A program made the position numbers and the translations under genes. A DNA stretch of 64,000 bases from Cinclus cinclus (taxonomy: Eukaryota > Chordata > Aves > Passeriformes > Cinclidae): contig NC_085052.1 of assembly GCF_963662255.1 (NCBI RefSeq), positions 30,080,654 through 30,144,653 of the forward strand, in the 5' to 3' direction. Within the stretch, counting starts at the first letter, position 1; every line of letters starts with the position of its first letter. The notes beneath the pieces were generated by a model. The model did not search any database. It saw only the letters and a list, made by a program, of their open reading frames with translations, and was not told the origin of the DNA. Positions 10,871-23,200 of the stretch are shown one piece after another.

Positions 10871-13800
10871 TGAGGCTGTGCAAGGCTTTGGCTCACCAAA
10901 CCTTACCCAAACAAAGCCAGGGAGGAGATTTGGTAGTGATCCAGGACAGTAGGAAGATAAAATTAAGGGAACAAGAGGCATTCAAAGTGAAGGCAAATGC
11001 TGATGTATGAGTAAATAGGCATAAATTTGCCATGAATAAATGTTGTCTAGAAATTCAGGTATTTCCTATTAAATCTTAGTAATTAATGTTATTTAACAAT
11101 TGCTTAATAATGAATATTAAATATAGCTAATGCGATTCTGGAACAATCTTTCAATTAAATTAGAAAAAAAGTAAAAAAAAAAAAGCACTGTAAGTTCAAG
11201 ATTATATTTATGAGGAGAATTATGTCACATGGATAATCCAGCGGCTCCTCTTCTGAGATTTTGATCTTGTATTAAGTTTATTACTTTTGCAAGAGGAAAA
11301 GTACTACAATACTGTTTAGAGCATTTGCACAAAAGGAAAAGAGAATTTGCAGTATTCTACTTCAGATAGTTTGTGTAACTAAAAACGAATGCTCCTGTGT
11401 TAAGGGCACATATTTACACGCAGCAAAGGTTTTATGACATCCATTGCAAACCCATTGCTTTGCTTTCACTGATAACATTGACCTCTGGTTTCCAAGTCCT
11501 TTAACTGACCCAATTAGAGCATTAAGGCATTTCATACCATCCTAAGCTTTGGCATTGTGCATTTGATAAGCTCTAACCACAGAAGCAAGGAAGACAAATG
11601 GGGTCTTGGGTCAACTCTTTCCCACTCAGAAACAAGATTAGGGATTAGCAGTGCTACTGCATTAGCAATTAGCAGCATTTGGTACCAGTGCACTAAATAC
11701 CATCTGCCTATGCTTGTTTTAATAAAGCAGTAAGTCTTAGACTTCAGCAGCTCTGTTTTGGATTAAGGGCACTTGTGGAGAGCACATCCAGAGTAATAAG
11801 GCCATTCTTGCCTCCTCTTCAAGATCTGGAGATTCTAAATTCTGCCTCCATTAGTCGTCATCATCAGAGGGAGATGGAGTTCTGGGATAGCTGGGGAAGT
11901 ACAGATGCAGTGACATCACCCTGAAGAGCAGTGGGCTGAGGCTGTGACTCAGGGAACACTGAAAGCTTGTTTGTGCTTGTGATACAGGGTGGGGGCATCC
12001 AGAGAGAGAGCAAGACCATCTCCACTCCATGACAGTTGCAAATCTAGATAAAATTGTTGTGACAGAAAGAATTGTAGCATAAATAACAGTAATATGGAGT
12101 TGAATTTTGTTCTTTAGTGCTTTTCACTGCAGGGGAAGAAAGCACTGCACAGAAGGATGGACTAGGTTCTGGCAGAGCACTGGATTTGTAGGCTAGCAGA
12201 GCACATGCAATTATCAGCACCAAGTAGCAGAGCCCTTGCTTGATCCTTGATTACCCAAATTGCAAAACAGGTACTGAAAATGACCCACAGGTACAGCCTG
12301 CTCATTGCCACCTCATTGCCTCTTGCTTTAATTTCTGTAAATTCTATCCACAGTCTGCTGTCTTCACTCCGCAAGAAAGGCCCTTATTTGAGTTGCTGAC
12401 AATGTGAGATGAGCAACAGAGCAAAGATATGAAGGGCTGTAACCCAAATAATATTACATATTACCATATGTAGTGTACCTTTCAGAAGTGCAAAGAACAA
12501 GCATTTAACATGGGGTATCAAATGCACTTTATGCATTTTTTTTCCTTTGTTCTTATGAAATGCATACAAGTTAACACTACTTGTCTATCTCTCAGTTTAT
12601 ATTCAGACTCTTCAGAAGAGTATGAATTCTGGGGAGAGGTTTGAACAAGAGGAGACGATTATGGTAACAAAAGAAGGTTGTGTGACCAGGGTGAAGTGAA
12701 GACAGATGTGTGAGGGCAGGACAAATAGCCATCTGCCACCATCAGTGTAGTCAGGGCAGGGAAAAGTGGAAGAATGTGAATGAATGTGTAGGATAAAGGT
12801 AGAGCTCTAAGGCCAAGGGCAAGTGAAATGAAGAGCTGGTGGAAGGATGTATGAAAAAGGAGGGCAGGGCTGTGGCAAAGGAGAGCTCCTCAGCTGCTGT
12901 TTCCAGCATGTTTCCAAGAGGCCTGAGGGAAGAAAGAGGTTCCAGCAGCGAAGGCAAGGAAAGAGATGAGCTTGCTGATGGGTCTCAGTGTGTGGGCAGG
13001 AGGTGAGCAGTGGTGCTGTACTGTAAGTAAATGATGTCCCCAGTGACATTCAGTAGCAGCTGCTCTCTCAGCCCCACCAGTACACACCTGCCTGCCTCTC
13101 AGCTGTCACATGTTCCCTGGGTCCCTTCTTTCACTGCAGCTGGGAGACAGGCACAGCTCCAGGAGCTCTTACAGGTGTCACAGTGCCTGGCAGCCTGTGT
13201 ACCTGCTGACTGTGGAGGCTGGGGGGGCTTGGAATGTACCTTTACAGGTTTACTTTTACAGGTTACTCCTGCAGCCGAGTGGCTGATGTCACATCTGCTT
13301 TGTTCTCTTGCCTTGCTGCAAGTGCAGGGAAGGTGGCACAGCAAATTCTCCATTGGGATGGATGGAAATAATTTCAATAAATCAGCTTGTGATGCCCCTT
13401 ATTCCACCTGTAAACAGGGAGGCAACTCTGGGAACCGTGCTAACCTCATTCCAAGTGAAACGAAATCTCCTTATTCAGCTGGATGCTTGCCAAATATTTT
13501 GTAACAAAGGAGAAACAATCATTCCAAATTGCTTGACTTCTTGGGCTCATACTCAACAGAAAACCTGTCACAATTACTGGCAGGGTATGCATTGCAGAGT
13601 AACAGACATTTTATGACTACTCATCATCCTCTTACTGTAGTACATTATCATGTGTCCAGCTTCTCAAAAATACTTCAAATAGTTCGTTGCATGACCATAT
13701 TTCCTTCTTCCTTAACTGGGAGACAATCACACAGAAACTGAAGAAGTGGAGGAGGAGAATAAAGGGTAACAGGGTGAAGTCAGCCTCCTTTCACAGCCAG

Positions 13801-16800
13801 ATGAACACTTTAAATCAGCCACTACTTGGTCTTTGAAGGATTGCAACAGCTCCAGGCACCATTCTCTGAGCTGACAGTGCTAAGGAGAGGTATGATGAAT
13901 CCTAGTTACAAACTGAAAGGTAGCCAGATACCTTTAAGTGAATCGATTTTATCAATATTTTCAACAGGAAAAACGAATTCCTGTCATTTTAAAACTATTG
14001 TTTATCAGCCACTTGTGCCTTTAAATCAAACTATCAGATGGCTTACCTAGATTTTTAATTATTTTGAAGGTGTTTTGCATAAACTGGGAATTTTGTTTAG
14101 GTAAAAGTTATCTTTTGGGGGGTTCACACAGTCTTCAGATAGCATTCTTCTGTCTGAGATGATCTTCCAGTGGAAAGATCTGTTTAGCCCAGGTGAGGAA
14201 ATGCCTTTGAAGCTCCACCTGTCTCTGAGGAAAACAGTGGTTAGAAAGGAAGGGGGGGATGAAATTCTCTGCAGCTTCCAGAGCAGAAGCTGAAAGAAAC
14301 CTCTGTGATCCCCACATGCACTCTGTACTTGAGCAAGTCAGAAGATGGAGGTAGCCAGGGAGTCCTCTCTGTGAAGATGACCTCTCTCTGTATCTGTCTT
14401 GCCAAAGCAAACAGGAGCTCATCGCTGTGCCATAAAACTGCATCCAGCCCTGGGAAAAGCCTTCCTGACACACAGCATTCCTTATCCTAGAGATCTCAGC
14501 TCCACTGGGAGTGGGCTTTGCCTGCAGAAAGTTTGCTTACTGGAAGGTTAGGAAAGGATTTGGTAATTTTGAGAGTGGTGTGAGGACAGCATGCATTAAT
14601 GATGACCCTGAGGCTGAGAAGCAGAACACCATTAGCCCATCAAAAAGAGCGGGCAATATCTAAGTGACAGTGGCATAAAAGAAAAACATCTTTTTCTTCC
14701 CCAGTGGTAGTCTGTCATAAGAGCCCCTTTCTATAGTCTTCCTTCTTTTCTTCTAAGATTCATTTTATACATCGCAACCCTGAAGAAAGTTATGTATATG
14801 AGCACACAAGAACTAAAACAGGACAATATAAGACTTATTATAATTAAGGACTGGGGGGGAAAGCTGGGAAATTGTGCACTGTTGAGGGTTTCCTGGAAAG
14901 CATCTGATTGTGGATTTTTATCTTTAATTTCTAAAACATCTATACAAGCCTCAGTGATCCCAGTAACTGCTACTAGAATATAAGACTTTTCTCTGCAGGA
15001 GTTCTGCTGTGTTGTAGCTCTAGTTCTGAATTGCAGAAAAATACAGGGGATGATATTGAGTGTTTTAGCATGTTGGTGTTGGTGCATGGTTGCTTATGAG
15101 AATCTTCAACTGCACACCACAATCTTCCCATACCTCCAGGATCTGGTAATAATGGTAATAAAAATGCAGTCATGCTGCTGACAATTCCAGTATGCAAAAC
15201 ACACCATTATGCTCTTTCCTTAATAAGCTGTAATGCTGGAGGGATTTTCCAGACTGTATAAGAAATTTCTGTTATAGCAGTCTGGCTGTTTTCGCCTTCT
15301 GTCTTATACATTCTGTGTCAATGTTAAGCTCTTCCTAGAGTTTGCTTTCAGATGAGGATTGAGAACTACCTTACTAAATTCCAAGTTAAACTGAACATTT
15401 TGGTAAAAAACTGTTCTGGTTTGTTTTAAATCAAGAAAGTGAAATTTGAAATCAGATAAGTGTAATTTTTCTGATTAAAACTGCACTCCACTGAGAGGCT
15501 GGGAGGAGAGCTCAGGGGTTGAGGTGAATTCTCTCATTGGCAGCAAGAAGAAATACCAAGTCCATGTGACTGGCAATGAGTCTTCAGAGTCCTGATGTGA
15601 TCAGCTGCTCAGTCAGTGTTTAAATTAATGCAGCACATGACTAAGAAAGGTTTTCCCTTTGTTTTGTCCCTTCCTTTAAAGGTGCATTTGAGTCCAATAT
15701 GAAGTTGTAAGTGCAGACATTTACTTTTCTTAGTTACTATTAGCATCCTTATACCTGTAAGACTCCAGCTGTGATGGGAGAAAGAGGCAATCTCATAGGA
15801 CAGCATAGCACACCAGAAACCCAGGGGGAGTTCCTGCTTTTCTAAATACATTTGAATGAAACCGTTTAAGATCTACTTTGCACACTGACAATTTTAACCC
15901 TTCTTTTTCTTGGCTTCCTAACCATTTGTGTTGCTAATTTGTAGTACAAAGGAGCAATTCTGACTGCTGTGTTGAACTGTGATGGATAATACTGTGCGTC
16001 AGAGGGCAGCTGATCTTATTTCAGCTGGGAAATGTTAGGTGGCTCATTTCCCAGCCCAAGATAACTCAAAAGTTTTTGTGTTTTCTTGTGAAGCTATAGA
16101 TAGAGAGCTGCAGCTGGAAAGGTTTTGTGTTCCCTCTGATCAGGCACAAGCAAAGCCCACTGACTGTAAAAGCAGGTCACTTCTCACCCATCGTATTTGT
16201 GGGTGCTGTGTGGCTCTGGAGGAAGGCAGGAGCCCTCTGTGAGGGGGTGGTGGGCTGCAGCAGGCAGTGGATGGAGACAAAGGGAAAACCACCATCCACA
16301 ACGTTGTGAAGTGTAGAAAAAGTTGCATGCACCTAATCGTTGGCATTTTGAGCTCTGTATGGTCTCTGAGTACTTCAAATCATCTGCCCCAGGAAATCTG
16401 CAAGAAGGAGAGGAAAGGCTGTGTTCTAGTTGATATCCTATGAGCATATTTTGCATAGTTTTAGCTTGCTCTTCTCACAAGTGATGCTTCATATTCCCTG
16501 TAGAATTTATTAACTCACAAATTGGACCTCAGTGCCAAGGGGTCTACCTGAGACATTACCCAGCACTGGGTATTTTAACAGCAAGGGCAAGCAGCACTCC
16601 AGCAGAAATTCTAGATCTTAACCACATCTTTTAATGGCAAATTTTGGAAGGCATTTCACCTTTATTACTGTAGGAAAACGTCTTCAAAAATTTCCTGATT
16701 TGCTATTCTATCTTAAGAACAAAGGGAGAAATTTATAGAAGATCAAACAGATAAAAATAGACTGAAAAGACAGCAGATGCTGTTGATAAACTGAAGAATT

Positions 16801-16845
16801 CAGAACCTTACATTTGGTGGCTATTTTGTTTGCTGATACCACAGT

Positions 16846-16870
16846 TTTAGTGCTAATAAACAGCACTAAA
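16846..16870. repeat. Short perfect inverted repeat
   Basis: A 9-bp stem, TTTAGTGCT (16846-16854) and AGCACTAAA (16862-16870), encloses the 7-base loop AATAAAC. It is too short for a miRNA precursor and has no GC-rich terminator character, so function is doubtful. Confidence 0.6.
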
Positions 16871-19456
16871 GTTGCATATATTATGAAGCTTTTTTAGCTA
16901 TTATTTCTTATGACAACTACAAGTAACTCCATTTTGAATTCCTTGCTTTATGTTTTGTCATCAGAAAAATGAACAGAGGCATTGTCTGAGGGTTTTTCAC
17001 TTCTCAGTTCATATTCTTAATTGTGAAATGAGAGATGGGGAGGGACCATAGATATGAAACTTCTAGTTGTGATTCTTTAAGACTTGGTACAACACCGTAT
17101 TGACCAAAGACAAGTTTCTTGGCCTGAACATCAGTGTGCAATTATTCAAGCATTCATATAATGCACCTCCTCATCTGTTTGGAGTCAGAACCCTCAGCCA
17201 ACCAAATTATTACTTCACATTCTTTTCTACCAGTAAAAGCTTAAATAGCTAAAGAGCAAAATTAAATTCTGAATAGAGACTTGCCCCCTCTCTTTTTTTC
17301 CCCCTTCTTTTCCTCACACTGTTTTCCTGAGATGTTAAGGGTGAAAAAGGTTAAAAGTGTCTTTAATCCTTTGTCTCGTGATTTTTTTAATGAACTTTCT
17401 GATCAGGTTAGTAAAGTACAACAATACTGCAAACTCTTTCCAATGGAATGAGTGCTCTTTCCTAGGAAAGAAGAGCTGTTTGGTTGTCCATAAGGACAAA
17501 TATTACACTGTACATATGGAGTTTAATTTGCTTGATTTCTACTGCTCCATTAATTATTTCAGGGAAGCTGTGTGTAGTGTGTCACAAATTTTTTCTGGAG
17601 CAATCACATCCTTTCTCCCTCAGTCTCCTTGTAATGTGAACTTGCTGCCTATTTTCAACCAAAAGTAACTCCTGGTTTCAAGATGCTAAAGTCATTAAAT
17701 TTATGGTTTTTTGTAAAGACAGATGATCACATAAAGTAACGATGCTCTCAAGCTCAGTCCTTATTTGGTGCTGGAGAATTTCCCCACATTTCCAGCCAGA
17801 ATGATCGCCCCTGTCAGAAGCTGGGAGAGAAATATGCTGTCCTAATAGTTTTGGTAGCAATCCAGAAATATTAATGTCATTTAAACAGGACTTGGTTTTG
17901 AACATGAAAGTGGATATTTTTAATTTTTTCCCCTGTTACAGGCAAACAGTGTGATCTAACCCTTAATTGGTAAGTGAAAGTCACCTCTTTTAGTTTTGAG
18001 TTGTGTATTTGCCAGCACTTATCCATCTATTCTAGAATCAATTCTCCTTCATTTATGGCAACAGAAGCTTTGACTGGCAAATAATTAGATCCAAAGTGCA
18101 CATTCTTAAGTGGTTATGCCCTCCCCTGTGCTGCACTAGATTCAGCTTAGTGTTGAGATGAGTGAGAGCCAGGCTTCTAATACGTATTTGTCTTGCCTTT
18201 TGTAATGCTGTCCCTTCCTCCTCCATTTTTTTCTTGATGCTTGGAAAATGCTTTTCTTCTTGTCTGTGTATGAGGCAGTAAATTAAAAGTACTAAATTAC
18301 TTTGATGTATTAACAGGGCGCTAGGATCTATTAGACTGAGTTAACCTCAACATCAGCAAGTAGAAAAAAAGGTGTTTCTTTAACCTGAATTACCTGCAGT
18401 ACTCTTTACTTGAAGACACAGAAATTATTTCCTTTACCATTTTTTTTTTTTGTCAGGAAAGTAGAATTCAACTCTCTCTCCTTCTGACCTCAGTAACATC
18501 TTTCCTCCTGGGAAGAGAGAAAAAGCAGAAAGTATCTCCACACAGTTGTTGTTCTCCATTTTTTTTCTGTCCTCTTTGTGACTGGTACAGTAATGTAGTG
18601 ACCACATATTATATCCAGTGTCAAATAGAATAGACTCTTCTTTTAGAATAGAATAAACTTTTTTTTTCAAAATGAACTCACAGAAAATTTAGGTGATCAC
18701 ATAATTTTACCTCCCTGAAAGGACTAGATATGCTGTACTTTCTGTTTGATGTGCCAAACATCTTCTTGCTTTGCTTTGCTTTCTAAAGGAATGAGAAGCT
18801 ACCCTATCACAGTCATCACTTTGATACTCTTAATGATCATGAATATTGTAGAAAACTCTCTGTCATTTAACCTCGCTAACATGCATTTTACCTCTGTGAT
18901 AATATTAATTAGTACTTTCTAGTAGCTGTGAGTTTGCTTCACAGTGAAATTTCGTGTAAATGAAAATGTAGCAACTGCATTAGGTACTTGGTGTTATGAT
19001 TAGCTGTGAGTCAGCTTGTCACATCTGAGAGGGAATCTTTCCTTGGTGCTGGTCCTCTATCACTCCGTTCACCTGCAGGTCTGAGGAAGCACTGCTGAAT
19101 GCTCTGTTATCCAGGTCAGACACTGGTACCCCTCCCCAGCTGCTCAGGGTGCCTTTCTGATTCACTCAGCCACAGGACACACACTCACTGTAAGTGCTGC
19201 TTTCTGCTGTCTCCCAGGGCCACTGGTTTTATGCAGCCAGCTCTTTGTGCTGCCCCTGAACATGCAGGAGCACATCCTTTACTATTCTGTTTGTCTGCAT
19301 ACACTAGCTGAGTGCTCTGTTTAGATCCATTTTATTTTTACTTGGCTCCATATGATCAAATATATACAGGACATGGCCTTCATACGCCCCAAGATAAAGG
19401 ATTCATCAGAGCATGAAGAGACGTCCTGGCTGCATCTTGTTAAAGAAGTGCCTGTG

Positions 19457-19458
<2 letters not shown>

Positions 19459-19503
<45 letters not shown>
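19459..19503. repeat. (CA)22 microsatellite
   Basis: An uninterrupted run of 22 CA dinucleotides plus a trailing C. It is a typical polymorphic intronic dinucleotide repeat, and intronic CA tracts can bind hnRNP L. It lies about 650 bp upstream of the repeat 8 exon. Confidence 0.95.
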
Positions 19504-19506
<3 letters not shown>

Positions 19507-20156
19507 GGTTATGTAACTGTCCTCGATGTGCAGCACCCCTTCCTGCCAGGCACCACTCAGGGAAGCACGCACACTTCTCTGCAGCCCCTCTTCAAGCACA
19601 GTGTTACATCCATTAGAGGAATAAATGGAGTAGGCAAAATTAATGGTGGAACTGAAATGAAGTTGCTGGCCAGGCTTTCAGAGTTGGCTGATAATGTTCA
19701 GAAATAAGTAACGTTGGCCTCTCATAATTTTTGAATGAGATCTACAGATATAATAGTTTTGTTTATTTTTCTATGGCTCCACGAGGCCAGTGAAGTTGAG
19801 GTATGGATCCTTGTCACTACAGGCTCATAAACAGTCACAGATGGATTAAATTGCTAGGATTCAGTAAAATTGCATAAGTTCTTAAGCCAGAGTTGTGAGA
19901 TGAGGCACAATCATGTCATCTTATAACTCTTAACAACAATTTGGCTTTTGCTTTCACCATGTACACGTTGAGATATCAGGCCAGTAATTCACATACGTGG
20001 TTGAACACAGCTTCCCTTTGCTTTCATGCTCCCAGGGAATCAGACTGTGCTATGCTTTAGCAAATTGGGCATAATTCATTCTGTAAGCAAACCAAAAATG
20101 GAATTAATGAAGGACACATATATGCATATTTATTTTCACATTTTTTTCTTCCACAG

Positions 20157-20255
20157 AACGATATCACGCCGTTGCATGTTGCATCAAAAAGGGGAAACGC
20201 AAATATGGTAAAACTGCTACTTGATCGAGGAGCTAAAATTGATGCCAAAACAAGG
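20157..20255 (+). CDS. ANK3: ANK3 exon, ankyrin repeat 8
   Basis: Codons 229-261, from [18 protein letters not shown] to GAKIDAKTR. The initial ND in place of NG and the [17 protein letters not shown] segment match ankyrin-G; ankyrin-B reads NG and GNTNMV as I recall. Acceptor TTTCTTCCACAG, donor AGG|GTAAGT, both strong. The exon is 99 nt, phase 0-0. Confidence 0.97.
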
Positions 20256-23200
20256 GTAAGTTCAAGTGTGAGTGCTGCCATTGACTGTGTGGAATTATTG
20301 CCTCTGACCTGCGTGTTGCTGAAGAGCTTAAATCATTCATCTTCCCTGTAGGCTACTACAGCTGCACTGCATTCTTTCCTTTAGGAAATGATTGCAGTAG
20401 GATACTAACATTTTACATCTCCTATAGCAGTGTGTGAAACACCAAGGATGGCAAAGCTCAGAGCCAACCATTTTCCATCTTCCCTTTCCAGTGTTTAATT
20501 AGGAGCTGCTTTTATCTACTTGGGAGTAGAGGTGAATGTACAGGAACGTGCTAAAAGACGAGAATTCAAGTCAGATATTTCAGAATTTGAATGCTAGCAG
20601 GATAACTTCGAGCTGCAGTGTGTGTTTGCCTTTCACTATCCACAGGCAGTGTCACAGACCATGATGTGGCTGATGAGCTTCCTGCAGCTCAGGCTCTGTG
20701 TGTGGGGTGTTTGGCTGCTGCCTGGGATTTGTCAACACATGTGTTGGGCACAAGGATGGTTTCCATCAGGCTGACACCTAACTCAGTGCCCTGAGTGACT
20801 TAGAAACTCAGTGCATATGGTTATATTTGAATGATGTGGTTGAAACCCAACCAGGGACATTTTATTTACTTACACAGCAGAAAAAGAAAGAAAAGAAGAA
20901 AAGAAGAAAATAAAAAGAAAAAATAAGGAAAAAGTTCAAATGTGTGGCAGTACACCTGGAACTAGTAGTGATGTGGGCTGTCAAGGCAGTCTTTGCAACA
21001 CACTCCTGTGTGTGTGAGGTAACTCTCAAGAGCTGCCCTAGTAACTTTTTGACAATTGTAGTTTTCTTGAAATATTAAGTTATCACCTATACCTTTTCTC
21101 TTTTGAATTAGTCTGTGTAAGTTATACTGTTCAGAATCATTCTAAACAAAAGAAACAACCTGAGAATTGTTTTTCGACAGTTGTTCCTGTATTCATAGGT
21201 TTTTGTTTGGTTACTGTAGTCTCTGAGATTTCCTGCAGTGCTTGTTAGGCACATTCCTGTTTTTTTCCTCTGTCAGAAACATTTCATTCAGAAACAGGGT
21301 CCATTTATTTTGTCATCTCTTTATTTTCCCCACATGTTCTTCCTTATTGCTTGCATTTTACCTTTAGTAGCTGATGATTTATTTCTCAAATGTTTCAGTT
21401 TTTTCTAGTTGGGCAACATGGAAGAGATGACTTTTCATGGGTAATATGGACAGTGGGTATAGTTTCTGGACTGAAATTCCAGCCTTCTCTGTGCTACATA
21501 AGGGTACCAGGCTGAGGGGTGTGATTCTAGCTTGTGGTGGGAAGGGCCACTGGTTGGTGGTGTAACAGATGTGCCTTTGGTCAGAGCAGGGAGAACAGGA
21601 CTTGGTGGGGGATTAGTTGCTTCCCTCTGCAAGTATTTGTATGGCTCACTGAAGTCCAAATCATTAGGGACCAGTACTTGAAATAGTTGGAGCCAAGTTA
21701 GTTCTTTTAGCTAGGAAAATTCGTGCTCTGCTTCATTTCCTATATCACAAGCTCCAGGGTCAGACAGTGGGATAATTTATGTAACTAAAAATACAGGCTG
21801 GGATGGAAACAGGATCAAGGAAGAGGGCAGAAACTCCCCAGTCTGGCACAGCTTCCCAGTGAGGCAAGTGATGACTGTGGTTCACAAAGCATGTGGTTTG
21901 TTTTTTCTGGCTCCCCCCAGAAAACACCCCTGATGGCTGTTTGGGGAAACAGTTCCCACAGACACCTATGCTGTCCAGAGGTCAGAAGGGATTTGCATAA
22001 CTTTTCCTGCTCGCGCTGTACGTGTGTCACTCAAGGTTGCCCTCGCTGGCATTACCAGAGGCATGGTTTCCTGGCAGTCAGGAGGGAGTGGGAGTTGTGC
22101 TCCTGGCAGCACCAAAAGCAGGAGAAGGCTGGGAGGAATGTGGGGCTGGGTGATAAAAGGGCGTTGTTTCAGGAGTGCCGGCCTGGTTCTCATATTTAAT
22201 TGCAAAGATTAATTGCTCTGAGCTGGCACAACACATGTTCCTGTTAAATCTCTCCTGTTGTTCCAACCTGACCCAATGTTGTTTTCCAAGGCTGAACAAT
22301 TGAGATATGTCAACTTTGCAGATATTACCATTTTTATCTTTTTTTAAGAACTGTTTTTTTTTTTCAGTGTCCCAGATATAGAATGGCCCTACAAAAATAC
22401 AGGATGACAAAGGCTCTGGTCCAAATATACTTTTCAATGGCATCACCACTGCTGAATGCATTGAAAGGCAAAGAGCAGCTGAAGCTGTCTTTTCTGACAC
22501 ATGTTATCAGCTGGATGCCCAGGCAGAGCCCAGCCTTGTGTGTTCTGTCAGGGGCAGGTGCTGAATGCACACACAGCTTGATAACAGGTGGGATTTGCAT
22601 GTGAAAATAAGTGAGTCTCCTAGTACCATATTTATAAATGTGAGACCTCTCTCTTCTTTTTCCTATTTTTTAAAGCAATAAACAGAATTTTTGTATGTAA
22701 GGGATAAGCAGATTTTTTTTTTCCTGTTAGGATAGATTTTTGTCTTGGACATTATGATATTATTTAATTCAAAGATTGATAATGGAAAACAAAATACCTC
22801 CTTAAAGGTAAATGACAGAGGTTCTGTACCCTTATGAAAGGACAAATAAATATCTTGAAATTGCTGGTTTCTGTTTCTTGAGGAGAGAAATTATTGGGCC
22901 TTTGTTTCTCCTGATTCTTGTCTGTATTTCACCTTTAAATGAGAATGCAGAACATACTGTTTTGTGTTGTTGACCAAACACTAACAGAGCCAGGATTTGC
23001 TACTCTGACTCTTAGATGGGACAGATTTAGCTATTCAGCTGGCATTTTGTGGTCTGTTGCTGCAATCCATTCTCTGTATGGGACACTGGAATACTCTCCA
23101 TATAATGATCATTTTAATTGTTCACAGAAAAAATGATTTTATAGATAAATTACAAAAAGCCTTTCCTGAGTAATAAATAAGTTGAGAGAATAATTTCTTT

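Larger units (their letters stand above)
10193..20156 (+). other. ANK3 intron (10 kb)
   Basis: The longest complete intron in the window. It holds an AAAT/AAAC low-complexity tract (10825-10870), a short perfect hairpin (16846-16870) and a (CA)22 microsatellite (19459-19503). A 193-codon antisense ORF at 10400-10981 has no recognisable domain and partly derives from the low-complexity tract, so I do not call it a gene. No LINE or LTR element is recognised. Confidence 0.8.

Noticed and set aside
10400..10981. 193-codon antisense ORF in the 10-kb intron
   Set aside because: No recognisable domain or motif. Part of it (a Phe/Leu/Tyr-rich stretch) is the AAAT/AAAC tract read backwards, and there is no sign of splice or promoter context. 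I judge it to be a chance open frame.
16846..16870. Hairpin considered as a miRNA or structured RNA
   Set aside because: The stem is only 9 bp with a 7-base loop; miRNA precursors need a far longer stem.
19321..19599. Minus-strand ORF with a Cys-Val repeat
   Set aside because: The repeat is the (CA)22 microsatellite in translation.
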